DNA from: a virus
Strand: one strand, 5' to 3'
Virus record (IMG/VR): IMGVR_UViG_3300035661_000106
Location: 1 to 46,095 of that record
DNA: 46,095 bases
This document shows positions 30,534 through 39,070 of the stretch, one piece after another. Numbering within the stretch: position 1 is the first letter of the stretch; every line of letters starts with the position of its first letter. The position numbers were made by a program, and so were the translations under genes. Below the pieces are notes generated by a model, which saw nothing but the letters and a program-made list of their open reading frames with translations, had not been told where the DNA came from and made no database searches.

Positions 30534-31424
30534 ATGGGCGACAAGATCACGCATATCACGATCACGGACATTGAAACCACGGGGCTCTGTGGCCCGAACA
30601 CGACCGATGATCAGATCATCGAAGTGGCCACGTTGAAGGTCAGGCTGGCTGACCGTGCGATCGTCGGCTGGTTCAGCACGCTGATCAAGCCCCACGGAAC
30701 CGATCAGACCGTGGCCGGCTTCTTCGGCCACGACCCGGCCCCGCTGGCCTGGGACCTGGGTCAGTACCACCTGGACGGGGGTCACTTCACCTTCGTGGAT
30801 CAGGCTGAGTGGGATCGGGCCATGACGCTGGAAGCGGCCCTGACCCGGCTGGCTTTCGAGTTCTTCCCGGGGGCTACGTTTTGCGGGAATAATGTCCCCT
30901 TCGACGTGCGCCACTACCAGCGCGATTTCGCCGCGCTGAACATGCCCTGGCCGAAGACTGATTATCATGTCGTGGATCTCACCAGCCCGGCGATCTTCCT
31001 GGCCATGACGGGCCAGATCCCCGGCGTCAGCCTTCGACATTCGGCGAAGTGGGCCGGCCGTGGCCCCCAGAAACACAGGGCTCTGGAAGATTGCCTGGAC
31101 GTTTACGCCGTCTTCTGGGCCATGTTCGATTTCTATACAATGGGAATGCACCCTGGGGACAGTCACGGCCCCTACTTCGTCCTGGGTGAGGGCGTCAGCC
31201 CCTTTCCGGGTTTCAAGCCCGAACCCCTGACCATGACCAGCCCCACTCTGACGCTGACCCAGCCCACGACCGTGGGGGTCGTCGCCGATCTGGTCCTGGG
31301 GGATCTTCCCGTCGTTCGCCAGCCCCGTGACCCGGCCGATCACCTGAGCCCGGATCGTGACGAAGCGCCGGCCCACGACTGTGGCCACGCCAGCTGTCAT
31401 CATAAGCACGGCCCGATCCACTGA
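30534..31424 (+). CDS. DnaQ-like 3'-5' exonuclease (DEDDh)
   Basis: 296 aa, AAGGGAGATC before the ATG. Exo I 'TITDIETTGL' (D12, E14), Exo II 'GNNVPFDVRHYQRDFA' and Exo III 'HRALEDCLDVYAVF' are all present with His and Asp in place. The C-terminus adds a disordered Thr/Val stretch and ends in 'HDCGHASCHHKHG', a possible metal-binding tail. Likely proofreading or DNA-end processing, additional to the exonuclease domain inside the phage polymerase. Confidence 0.88.
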   Translation: MGDKITHITITDIETTGLCGPNTTDDQIIEVATLKVRLADRAIVGWFSTLIKPHGTDQTVAGFFGHDPAPLAWDLGQYHLDGGHFTFVDQAEWDRAMTLEAALTRLAFEFFPGATFCGNNVPFDVRHYQRDFAALNMPWPKTDYHVVDLTSPAIFLAMTGQIPGVSLRHSAKWAGRGPQKHRALEDCLDVYAVFWAMFDFYTMGMHPGDSHGPYFVLGEGVSPFPGFKPEPLTMTSPTLTLTQPTTVGVVADLVLGDLPVVRQPRDPADHLSPDRDEAPAHDCGHASCHHKHGPIH

Positions 31425-31426
31425 TC

Positions 31427-31654
31427 ATGGCCTGGGTCAGAATCCCGAACCGGAAGGTTCGTCAGACGTGGGACGCCCTGGCCAGGAAGGGCCAGAGCCC
31501 CTTCCCCGGGCCGTGCGTCAAGGCTCTGGCCCCGGCGGATTGTCCCGCTCTGTCAGGGCCCCTTCCCGTCGATTACGAAGCGTGCGGGACCTGTGGATAC
31601 GATCACGCATACGAACCCGAAGAAGCCGCCAGGGTGAACCATGGGGCGAAGTAA
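31427..31654 (+). CDS. Small Cys-containing protein
   Basis: 75 aa starting 3 bases after the exonuclease stop. Basic N-terminal half, acidic C-terminal half; Cys at about 30 and 39, then 'EACGTCGYDH' (CxxC). Perhaps a small metal-binding protein. The next gene overlaps its end by 14 bases. Confidence 0.55.
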   Translation: MAWVRIPNRKVRQTWDALARKGQSPFPGPCVKALAPADCPALSGPLPVDYEACGTCGYDHAYEPEEAARVNHGAK

Positions 31655-31886
31655 CCACGTTCAGATCAGGGCCTGTCAGAGGGCCTGGGCCGGCGGCCCG
31701 TCAGCCCTTCTGGGAGAAGCGATCAAGGCTGTGGATAAGAGCCAGGCTGACTGTCCCCACGCCCCCGAAGACCACAGGACGGGCCTAGCCACTCGAACGA
31801 CACAGACCCTGAAACAGGGCGAATCGATCCTGTGGTGCGTCAATTGCTCGAAACTCCTGGATCACGAATTCGCGGCCGGGGGTTGA
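31641..31886 (+). CDS. Small Cys-containing protein
   Basis: 81 aa. Cys/His pattern 'ADCPHAPEDH' (about 36-45) and 'WCVNCSKLLDHE' (about 65-76) can form a zinc site, a layout seen in small phage zinc-ribbon proteins. No enzyme signature. Confidence 0.55.
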   Translation: MGRSNHVQIRACQRAWAGGPSALLGEAIKAVDKSQADCPHAPEDHRTGLATRTTQTLKQGESILWCVNCSKLLDHEFAAGG

Positions 31887-31887
31887 C

Positions 31888-32202
31888 ATGGCGATCAGGA
31901 CTTACGATCTGGATTCGGTCCAGGTCACCTTCAACGGGCTGGCACTGGACCCGGGGATCCTGAACTATCGCTGGGCCCCTGTCCTTGACGATCGGGTCAG
32001 GCCGTCACACAGGATCACGCTGACGAACACACAGCGAATCAAGCCCAGGTATCGATCAGCGTGGAAGAAGCCGCCGGCCACGCCCTGGCGTTCACGCCCT
32101 CACGGGTCCTGGGCTGTCTGGCGTGCCAGTTCCCCGGGCCGAGCATGGGCCGAATCCCCGATCCAGACCATGCTGGCGTGTCGCCGCTTGCTCAGGTTCT
32201 AG
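31888..32202 (+). CDS. Hypothetical protein, probably frameshifted
   Basis: 104 aa as read. The first 37 residues ('AIRTYDLDSVQVTFNGLALD' onward) look like normal protein. From about residue 38 the frame becomes Arg/Trp/Pro-rich, as out-of-frame GC-rich DNA does. The -1 frame is instead sensible from after a TGA at about 31990 to a TGA at 32232-32234 ('SISVEEAAGHALAFTPSRV', 'HDRGAYVGA'). One extra G in the GGG run at about 32000 would join them into about 115 aa. Family unknown. Confidence 0.5.
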   Translation: MAIRTYDLDSVQVTFNGLALDPGILNYRWAPVLDDRVRPSHRITLTNTQRIKPRYRSAWKKPPATPWRSRPHGSWAVWRASSPGRAWAESPIQTMLACRRLLRF

Positions 32203-32205
32203 GCC

Positions 32206-32418
32206 ATGACCGGGGCGCATACGTGGGCGCTTGATCGGGACCTGGGCCAGGCTCGGCTTCGGAAGGACCCAGAAGGGGCGATCCGAATCATGGCCGCGAT
32301 CCTGGACTACAGGGCCACCTGTCCCCACGTTGCGAACCCGGCCAAACGCAAGAAAGGGATCCGGCCGCCCTGCTACAAATGCGGCCAGCCCATGACCATT
32401 ACCAGGAAGGGCCAGTAA
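32206..32418 (+). CDS. Small zinc-ribbon-like protein
   Basis: 70 aa. C-x-H then C-x2-C ('TCPHV', 'PPCYKCGQPMT') near the C-terminus, after a helical N-terminal part with 'GAIRIMAAILDYRATCPHVA'. Overlaps the end of the alternative frame of the previous gene. Sits directly before the Cas4-like nuclease, which itself opens with Cys motifs. Confidence 0.55.
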   Translation: MTGAHTWALDRDLGQARLRKDPEGAIRIMAAILDYRATCPHVANPAKRKKGIRPPCYKCGQPMTITRKGQ

Positions 32419-32419
32419 C

Positions 32420-34012
32420 GTGGCCGAGCTTTGCCACGGCTGTGGCCTGGTCTGGAAGAACGGCGGCTGTTCTAGCCCTTGCACCCATTGCGGGGCCTGG
32501 GGCCTTTATTGTTCCAGCTGTTCTTCCCAGTATGAAATGGGCTCCTGTTCGCTTACTATCACCCGTTGCATGGCCCCTCACCCTACCAAGCCCGAACGAC
32601 GCCGGGGGCCCCCTGGGGCTCTGTCGGCCACTCAGATCAGCAATTATGCCCTATGCCCCAGGAAGTGGGGCTGGGACAAGCTGAACGGGATCCCGGGGAA
32701 GCCGAACGCATACGCTGAATTCGGCCTGGAAGTTCACGATCAGCATGAAAGGTATCTTCGGGACGGCGTCCCCTACGATCTGACAACGCTGGCCGGCGAA
32801 TGTGCCATGTCCGGGATCCACTTCCTACCAGCCCCAGGAACGCCTGGGATGGGCATAGAAGGGGATTTCGTCCTGGAAGCCTGGGGTCATAAGTTCTATG
32901 GGTTGAAGGACGTTCAGAACCTGGATCGGGTCATTCCTGAAAACGAGCTGAGCGACGCGAAGCGTGGCCAGCGTGTTCCCCTGGTTCTGGACCATAAGAC
33001 CACAGGGGATCTCAAATGGGCGAAGAGGCCGGCCGAGCTTGTCACTGACCCCCAGGCCGTGATCTATGCGGCCCACGCCATGGTATCAGCTGGCGTGGAT
33101 ACGGTCGATCTTCGCTGGGTTTACTACAAGCGGCCCCCCAGGTCGAAGGCCCAGGTTACTGACGTTCGAGTCACGCGCGACGATATCGCCCCTACCCTGG
33201 CTCAGATCAAGGTCTGGGCCGATGAAATGGCCGCGATCAAAGTTTCCGGGAAAAAGGCGCTGGACCTGATCCCGAATCCGTCAGCGTGCGGGGCCTTCGG
33301 GGGCTGTCCGTACGTTTCACACTGCAATCTCAGCCCCCGTGAAATGGTGCTTTCAATGATGACTCAGCCGGGACAAGCGCAAGGATCCGTCGATCAGCGC
33401 AAAAACGATTTCCTCGCCACGATCCGGGGCGCTCAGGCCGCCGGCCAGGCCCCCACCGGGGCGATCAATCCGCCCCAGAACCAGGCCCCGCCCCAGGGTC
33501 AGCCGCCCCAGAACTGGACGCCCCCGCCCCAGAACCAGGGTCAGCCGCCGGCCCAGGGACAGGCCCCCTGGCAACCCCAGCCCGCGTTCACCCAAATGGG
33601 CGGCCAGCCCCCGCCCCAGGGTCAGCCGCCGGCCCAGCCCGTCTGGGGCCCCCCGGACATCATCGCCCAGGCCCAGGCGATTCACAACGGCTGGATCCCG
33701 GGTCAGCAGTGGTGGAACGGTACGATCTGGATCCCGCCCGGGGAGCAGGGCTATCCGCCCGTTTCCCAGGTCATGCCTGGGGGTATGGGTTCCGGCCAGC
33801 CGCCGGCCCAAACCCAGGCCCCCCAGGGTCAGCCGCCGGCCCAGGAGCAGACGCCCCCGGCCCGGCGGGGCCGGAAGAAGAAGGACCAGACCGCGGCGGC
33901 CACGGGGGCCGGGGAAGAAGAGCCCCAGGACCTGGCCGAAAAGGCCCTGACCATGATCGGAAACGGGTTCCTGCTCCTGGCTTCGGCCGTCGCACAGGGG
34001 CTCTGGGGCTGA
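32420..34012 (+). CDS. PD-(D/E)XK nuclease, Cas4/RecB-like, with P/Q-rich tail
   Basis: 530 aa from a GTG. N-terminal Cys pairs (about 5-38: 'CHGCG', 'CTHCG', 'CSSC') form likely zinc ribbons. The nuclease core runs from 'LSATQISNYALCPRKWGWDK' (about 68-87) through the catalytic 'PLVLDHKTTGDLKWAK' (about 187-202) and 'DPQAVIYAAHA' to 'SACGAFGGCPYVSHC' (about 290-304), which with the earlier Cys can bind a 4Fe-4S cluster. Residues about 345-480 are a Pro/Gln/Gly low-complexity tail, ending in a basic patch and a hydrophobic helix. Probable role: recombination and DNA-end processing with the neighbouring helicase. Confidence 0.85.
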   Translation: MAELCHGCGLVWKNGGCSSPCTHCGAWGLYCSSCSSQYEMGSCSLTITRCMAPHPTKPERRRGPPGALSATQISNYALCPRKWGWDKLNGIPGKPNAYAEFGLEVHDQHERYLRDGVPYDLTTLAGECAMSGIHFLPAPGTPGMGIEGDFVLEAWGHKFYGLKDVQNLDRVIPENELSDAKRGQRVPLVLDHKTTGDLKWAKRPAELVTDPQAVIYAAHAMVSAGVDTVDLRWVYYKRPPRSKAQVTDVRVTRDDIAPTLAQIKVWADEMAAIKVSGKKALDLIPNPSACGAFGGCPYVSHCNLSPREMVLSMMTQPGQAQGSVDQRKNDFLATIRGAQAAGQAPTGAINPPQNQAPPQGQPPQNWTPPPQNQGQPPAQGQAPWQPQPAFTQMGGQPPPQGQPPAQPVWGPPDIIAQAQAIHNGWIPGQQWWNGTIWIPPGEQGYPPVSQVMPGGMGSGQPPAQTQAPQGQPPAQEQTPPARRGRKKKDQTAAATGAGEEEPQDLAEKALTMIGNGFLLLASAVAQGLWG

Positions 34013-34015
34013 CCT

Positions 34016-35761
34016 GTGTTCGCCCCCACCCCCGGCGTCGTTAGGGTCGTTCAGTTCACGCGCGAACTTCAACGGATCGTAAATCTTCCCAGGCGTGTCT
34101 GGGAAGATGATCAATCCGAACAGTTCGCGCTGGACCTGACCGCGGCCCTAAGACGCCCCGAAGGGTCAATGACGCTTCGGCCTATCCAGGCCGCCGCGCT
34201 ATTCGACGCCGGGACGATCGGGGGGCTAGTCGGCCCCATAGGCGTGGGGGAAGGAAAGACCTTGATCAGCGGTCTGGCCCCAAAGATCCTGAATTCCCGC
34301 CGGCCCTTGCTCCTGACCAGGGCGGCTCTGGTAGAAAAGACGAAGCGCGAATTCAGGGAACTGGCCTACCACTGGCCGATCCCGAACTTCATTCGGATCA
34401 TGTCCTATGAACTCCTGGGACGGACCAGCCACGCTGACGCCCTGTCCCTGTTCAGTCCTGATTTCATCTTCGCTGACGAAGCCCACAAGCTAAAAAACCC
34501 GAAAGCCGCCGTCACTAAGAGGGTCGCCAGATACATGGCCGAAGCCCCAGGAACGAAGTTCGCGGCCGTGTCTGGCACGTTCACGAAGCGATCCCTTCTA
34601 GATTACGCGCATCTAGTGCGCTGGGCCCTGGGTGAGCTAAACGCCCCCATGCCCATGACATTTAGTGAACTGGCCGACTGGGCCGAAGTGATCGACGAAA
34701 AGACCCTTTCACAGAAGCCGTCAGAGAAGCCGATCCAGATCGGGGCTCTGGCCGTCCTATGCACGCCCCAGGAGCGGGCCGAGCCAGACACTAGGACAGC
34801 GGCCAGGAAGGGCTTTGAACGAAGGTTCGAGGAAACGCCGGGGGTAGTCGCGTCAGACCGAACGAAGCTCGGCTGTTCACTCATGATCCAGGGTCTGGAA
34901 GTGGACGTCAAACCGATCACGGATGACGCTTTTGATTTGCTCAGGGGGACCTGGACCACGCCTGACGGCTGGCCTATTTCCGACCCCATGACGCTCTGGC
35001 GACACGCCAGGGAACTGGCGCTGGGCTTTTATTACAAGTGGGATCCCAGGCCCCCCGACGATTGGCTTTCAGCCCGAAAGGAATGGGCCGCCCTCTGTCG
35101 TGAGATCCTGACGAACAATCGCCGGAACCTTGATTCTGAATTGCAAGTGGTCAACGCGACGGACCAGGGACACTACCCAGAAGCGAAGCCGGCGCTGGAC
35201 GCCTGGCGAAGGGTCAAACCACTGTTCACGCCGAACACGGTTCCGGTCTGGATCGATGACTCAGTGATCGACGCGGCGGCCCGCTGGGCCATGGCCGGCC
35301 CCGGGATTATCTGGACCGAACACACAGCCTTCGCTGAAAGGCTTGCTTGGAAAACTAATTTAACGTACTATGGCCGGAAGGGCTTAGACAAGCTCGGCCG
35401 GGACATTGAACAGCACGACCCAGCCGAACCCCTGATCGCCAGTATCAATTCAGTGGGGGAAGGCCGGAACCTGCAAGCGTGGGATCGGAACCTTTATACG
35501 TCCTGTTCTTCGTCAGGCATTCAGCACGAACAGACGGCCGGCCGAACACATAGGCTCGGCCAGAGGTCTGACGAAGTAACGATCGAAATCGTGATCACTT
35601 GCCTGGAACACGTCATGGCGTTTGAACAGGCCAGGCGTGACGCCAGGTACGAAGATCCGACAGGCCGAAAGCATCGATTGAATTTCGCTGACATAGTGTT
35701 TCCGACCCCCGAAGAAATCCTTTCGACACGCACGGGGGCCAGGTGGATCAAAAAGCAATAG
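34016..35761 (+). CDS. SF2 helicase (Snf2-like)
   Basis: 581 aa from a GTG 3 bases after the nuclease. Walker A 'GPIGVGEGKTLISGL' (about 75-89), DEAH ('FIFADEAHKLKNPKAA', about 151-166), motif III 'AAVSGTFTKRS', and motif VI 'QTAGRTHRLGQRSDEVTIEI' (about 501-520), the Arg-finger pattern of Snf2 helicases. The insertion between domains (about 215-420) is large. Pairing with the nuclease gene suggests they act together in replication-linked recombination. Confidence 0.88.
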   Translation: MFAPTPGVVRVVQFTRELQRIVNLPRRVWEDDQSEQFALDLTAALRRPEGSMTLRPIQAAALFDAGTIGGLVGPIGVGEGKTLISGLAPKILNSRRPLLLTRAALVEKTKREFRELAYHWPIPNFIRIMSYELLGRTSHADALSLFSPDFIFADEAHKLKNPKAAVTKRVARYMAEAPGTKFAAVSGTFTKRSLLDYAHLVRWALGELNAPMPMTFSELADWAEVIDEKTLSQKPSEKPIQIGALAVLCTPQERAEPDTRTAARKGFERRFEETPGVVASDRTKLGCSLMIQGLEVDVKPITDDAFDLLRGTWTTPDGWPISDPMTLWRHARELALGFYYKWDPRPPDDWLSARKEWAALCREILTNNRRNLDSELQVVNATDQGHYPEAKPALDAWRRVKPLFTPNTVPVWIDDSVIDAAARWAMAGPGIIWTEHTAFAERLAWKTNLTYYGRKGLDKLGRDIEQHDPAEPLIASINSVGEGRNLQAWDRNLYTSCSSSGIQHEQTAGRTHRLGQRSDEVTIEIVITCLEHVMAFEQARRDARYEDPTGRKHRLNFADIVFPTPEEILSTRTGARWIKKQ

Positions 35762-35780
35762 CAGGAAGGATCGGATCAGC

Positions 35781-36680
35781 ATGAATCAGAGCATTTTCAA
35801 CGGCCTGGGTGATTCCCCCGTTTTCGAGCGGGGCCAGTATATGGCCCCCGGGATCTACGTGGTTCAGTTCGGCCGAGCCCTGGCGAAGAAGACGAACGCC
35901 GGGGACGTGGCCACGATCGTGGAACTGGATATCCTGTCGTCTGACCCCCGACCCCAGGAAGATCCGAAGGGCCAGGGAAGGACCTGGAACCCGACCCCCA
36001 CCGGCCAGCAAGGCACGTATTATCAAAGCATGCTGGACGGGAAGATCGCCCTTCCGGCGATCAAATCGATGGCCCGGGCCTTCCTGGGGCTCGGCCACGA
36101 CGATCCCCGGGCCGCGGAACTGGATCAGGTGATCTGTCACAATCCGCGAATCAGCGTGATCCAGAACCTCATGGATCTGGCTATCGGCGAAGGGAACATT
36201 TTCTCTGGCCTGATCTGTCGGCTGGAATGTCAAATGATCAAAACGAAGAAGGGCGAAGACTTCACGCGCTACGATTTCAGCCCCCTGAACTTCGTGGCCA
36301 TGGGCCGCCCCGACATGACCCCTGACGTGGCCGGTTTCATGGCTCGGGGGCGAACCCTTCCCGCCCCCGCCCCTGGCTACGGTCAGGCCCCGTGGGGCCA
36401 GGCCGCCCCGCCCCAGGGCTACGGGCCGCCCCAGGGTCAGCCGCCGGCCCAGACCTGGGGACAGCCGCCCCAGGGGCCCCCGCCCGGATACGGTCAGCCC
36501 CCCTGGGCCCAGGCCGGCCACGGTACGCCGCCCCCGAATCAGGGACAGCCCCCGGCCCAGCCGCCCTGGGGTCAGCCGCCCCAGAACCAGCCCCCGCCGG
36601 CCCAGACCTGGGGGCCCCCGCCCGGGCCGCCCCAGGGGCCCCCGCCCGGATACGGTCAGCCCCCGCCCTGGGGTCGCTGA
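35781..36680 (+). CDS. SSB-like protein with Pro/Gly/Gln-rich tail
   Basis: 299 aa. Residues about 20-190 are a beta-rich fold of the kind seen in phage single-strand binding or DUF669-like proteins ('YVVQFGRALAKKTNAGDVAT', 'IFSGLICRLECQMIKTKKGE', 'YDFSPLNFVAMGRPDMTPDV'). Residues about 195-299 are repeats of PPGYGQ, PPAQ and WGQ units ending in 'PPPWGR'. Phage SSBs often have disordered tails that bind partners, but acidic tips are usual and this tail has none. It lies between the helicase and the polymerase. Confidence 0.7.
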   Translation: MNQSIFNGLGDSPVFERGQYMAPGIYVVQFGRALAKKTNAGDVATIVELDILSSDPRPQEDPKGQGRTWNPTPTGQQGTYYQSMLDGKIALPAIKSMARAFLGLGHDDPRAAELDQVICHNPRISVIQNLMDLAIGEGNIFSGLICRLECQMIKTKKGEDFTRYDFSPLNFVAMGRPDMTPDVAGFMARGRTLPAPAPGYGQAPWGQAAPPQGYGPPQGQPPAQTWGQPPQGPPPGYGQPPWAQAGHGTPPPNQGQPPAQPPWGQPPQNQPPPAQTWGPPPGPPQGPPPGYGQPPPWGR

Positions 36681-36686
36681 GCCGTC

Positions 36687-38606
36687 ATGCTGAATCCCCT
36701 GGCCCTGGACACAGAAACACGACTGATCACGCCTGAGATCCAGGCCCCTGGTCTGGCGTGCGTCGCTGTCCACTGGGCCGGGGGCCAGGAATTGATTCAC
36801 CATTCAGAGGCGTTCAACGCCGTGGATCAGATCCTGAGTGAACCCACGATCCTGATCGTGGGTCATTCGATCGCTTTTGATATGGCCGTCCTGGCCGCGA
36901 ACTTCCCGGCGCTGGTCCCGGCTATATTCGCGGCCTACGATGCGAACAGGATCACTGACACTGAGATCCGGGAAAAACTCCTGGACATCGCCCGGGGCCG
37001 ATACCGTGGCTTTGACGTGATCAATGGGGCCACGGTCAAACTAAATTACAGCCTCGATTCTATCTCTCAGCGAATGCTGGGAAGGAAGCTGGAAAAGGAT
37101 ACCTGGCGGCTTCGCTATGGGGAACTGATCGATCTTCCCCTGAGTGTATGGCCCGAAGGGGCCAGGCGTTACCCGTTAGAGGATGTCCGGGCGACGCTGG
37201 ACATTTACCAGACCCAGGAGTCACCCGACCTGATCCCGTTCCTGGGTGATCAGTTTCGCCAGGCCAGGGCCGCGTTCTGGATCCGGCTCATGTCGTGCTG
37301 GGGGATTCACACTGACGCCCAGGGGGTCTGGGAACTGTCAGAGCGTACGCGCCAGGAATACGACACGATCGCGGCCGAGCTTCGGGCGCTGGGCCTATTG
37401 AAGCCTGATCGCCAGGTCAAGCGACGGGCCACGGGTCTGGTAGAAACAGAGCCCGGATCCAGGAATACGAAGCTGGCCGGCCAGCGCCTGATCGCGGCCT
37501 ACGTCAGCCAGGGGAAGGACTACCCTCGAACGCCCACTGGCGGCCCATGCCTGGACGAACGGGCCTGTTTAGACTCAGGGGATCCCGTCCTGTGTCAATA
37601 TGCGAACTTCGCCAGCCTGGGCGCCGTCCTGGCAAAAGATATCCCCCTGCTAGAAAGGGGCCTGATCTGGGCCATTCATTCGCGCTTTGAATCGCTCCTG
37701 GAAACGGGCCGCACTAGCTCAGCTGACCCGAACATTCAGAACCCGAAGCGCAAGGGCGGGATCCGGGAATGTTTTATCCCCCGACCTGGAACCGTGTTCG
37801 TGGCCGGCGATTACAGCGGGGCCGAGCTTTGCGCCCATGGCCAGGTGAATATTTCGATCCTGGGTCGTTCAGCTCTGGCTGACGCCATGAATGCGGGACT
37901 GGATCCCCATTTAATGCTGGCCGCTCAGATCCCCGAGATCCCTTATGACGTCCTGAAACGGATCTTCGACGCTCAGGAATCAGAGACCTGGGCCGGCCGG
38001 CTGGTCACTTATGACGAAGTGGACGCCTGGCGTCAAACGTCGAAGATGGGAAACTTCGGGTTCCAGGGCGGCATGGGGGCGAAATCGTTCGTAGCCTTCG
38101 CCCTGGGTAATTACGGCGTCAGGATCACAGAAGAAGAAGCCCGGGACCTGAAACGGGCCTGGCTCGCAACGTGGCACGAAATGGCGGATTATTTCCGCTG
38201 GATCAATTGGCAAATCAGCAAGCCATTTCCGATCATTGAACAGCTGTTTTCTGGCCGATTCCGCGGCGGCGTCAACTACTCAGAAGCCGCGAACACAATG
38301 TTTCAGGGCCTGGCCGCTGACATGGCCAAAGCCGCCGGCTGGCTGATCTGCAAGGGCTGTTACCTGGACACGTCCAGCCCCCTGTTCGGTTGTCGGATCG
38401 TTAACTTCGTGCATGACGAATTCATTCTGGAAGCGCCCGAAGCCAGAGCCCACGAAGTAGGGGCCGAGCTTTCCAGGCTCATGGTCCTGGCCGCTGACGA
38501 ATGGTTGCCTGACGTCAAGATCGTGGTCAAGCCTGTGGCTATGCGTCGCTGGTCCAAAAAAGCGAAACAGGTCTGGGAAGGTGGAAGGTTAGTCCCATGG
38601 GGCTGA
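36687..38606 (+). CDS. polA: Family A DNA polymerase with 3'-5' exonuclease domain
   Basis: 639 aa. Exonuclease domain: 'ALDTETRL' (D8, E10), 'VGHSIAFDMA' (D65), 'YPLEDVRATLDIY' (Y162, D166). Polymerase domain: motif A 'VAGDYSGAELC' (D375), O helix 'RQTSKMGNFGFQGGMG' (R449, K453, F457), motif C 'FVHDEFILEA' (D577, E578). At the position equivalent to E. coli Pol I Y766 there is Gly (G461), while F762 is kept (F457). Main replicative polymerase of the phage. Its stop overlaps the next start in another frame by 10 bases. Confidence 0.9.
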   Translation: MLNPLALDTETRLITPEIQAPGLACVAVHWAGGQELIHHSEAFNAVDQILSEPTILIVGHSIAFDMAVLAANFPALVPAIFAAYDANRITDTEIREKLLDIARGRYRGFDVINGATVKLNYSLDSISQRMLGRKLEKDTWRLRYGELIDLPLSVWPEGARRYPLEDVRATLDIYQTQESPDLIPFLGDQFRQARAAFWIRLMSCWGIHTDAQGVWELSERTRQEYDTIAAELRALGLLKPDRQVKRRATGLVETEPGSRNTKLAGQRLIAAYVSQGKDYPRTPTGGPCLDERACLDSGDPVLCQYANFASLGAVLAKDIPLLERGLIWAIHSRFESLLETGRTSSADPNIQNPKRKGGIRECFIPRPGTVFVAGDYSGAELCAHGQVNISILGRSALADAMNAGLDPHLMLAAQIPEIPYDVLKRIFDAQESETWAGRLVTYDEVDAWRQTSKMGNFGFQGGMGAKSFVAFALGNYGVRITEEEARDLKRAWLATWHEMADYFRWINWQISKPFPIIEQLFSGRFRGGVNYSEAANTMFQGLAADMAKAAGWLICKGCYLDTSSPLFGCRIVNFVHDEFILEAPEARAHEVGAELSRLMVLAADEWLPDVKIVVKPVAMRRWSKKAKQVWEGGRLVPWG

Positions 38607-39070
38607 TCGGATTCATTGACCCAGGAGAACAGTCAGGCTGGGCCGCCGGCTGGAACGGCGTTCTGGTAGGCTGTGGCCTGATACATGTCACGAAGGATCG
38701 CCCCCTGGGGCTGGGCCTGGAACACGGAATCACGGGGCCTGGCAAGTTCTGGATCGAAGATCCCGAATTCCGAAGGGCCCAGAACAGGGTGGACCCAAAC
38801 GATCTGATCGCTCTGGGTAGGAAGGTCGGAAGGTTCCAGGAACGGCTTCTGATTCTGGGCTTCCAGGTGACCCTAGTCAGGCCCTCTGGCTGGAAAGGTT
38901 CGATTGATAAGACGATCCACCACAGCCGAATCGCGAAAGAACTGTCACGATCTGAGCGGGAAACGGTAGACTGGTCAATGAAGGACGTGGCCCAGGGCCT
39001 ACGTCACAATGTCTGGGACGCCGTCTGTGGCTACGTCTGGGCCGCGAAGAAAGAACGGGAACACCGATGA
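38597..39070 (+). CDS. RuvC-like Holliday junction nuclease
   Basis: 157 aa overlapping the polymerase end. An RNase H-like layout: first strand 'GLIGFIDPGEQSGWAAGWNG' (D8), acidic 'FWIEDPEF' (E54, D55), helix 'ALGRKVGRFQERLLILGFQV', and a last helix with Asp in 'RHNVWDAVCGYVWAAKK' (about D139). The pattern is that of phage RuvC-like resolvases. It would resolve branches before packaging. Its stop overlaps the next ATG (ATGA). Confidence 0.75.
   Translation: MGLIGFIDPGEQSGWAAGWNGVLVGCGLIHVTKDRPLGLGLEHGITGPGKFWIEDPEFRRAQNRVDPNDLIALGRKVGRFQERLLILGFQVTLVRPSGWKGSIDKTIHHSRIAKELSRSERETVDWSMKDVAQGLRHNVWDAVCGYVWAAKKEREHR

Noticed and set aside
29187-31421. 744-aa open frame on the minus strand opposite the ParB-like and exonuclease genes
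   Set aside because: A shadow of GC-rich coding DNA: rich in Arg, Gly, His and Pro, no domain, and both opposite genes have clear motifs.
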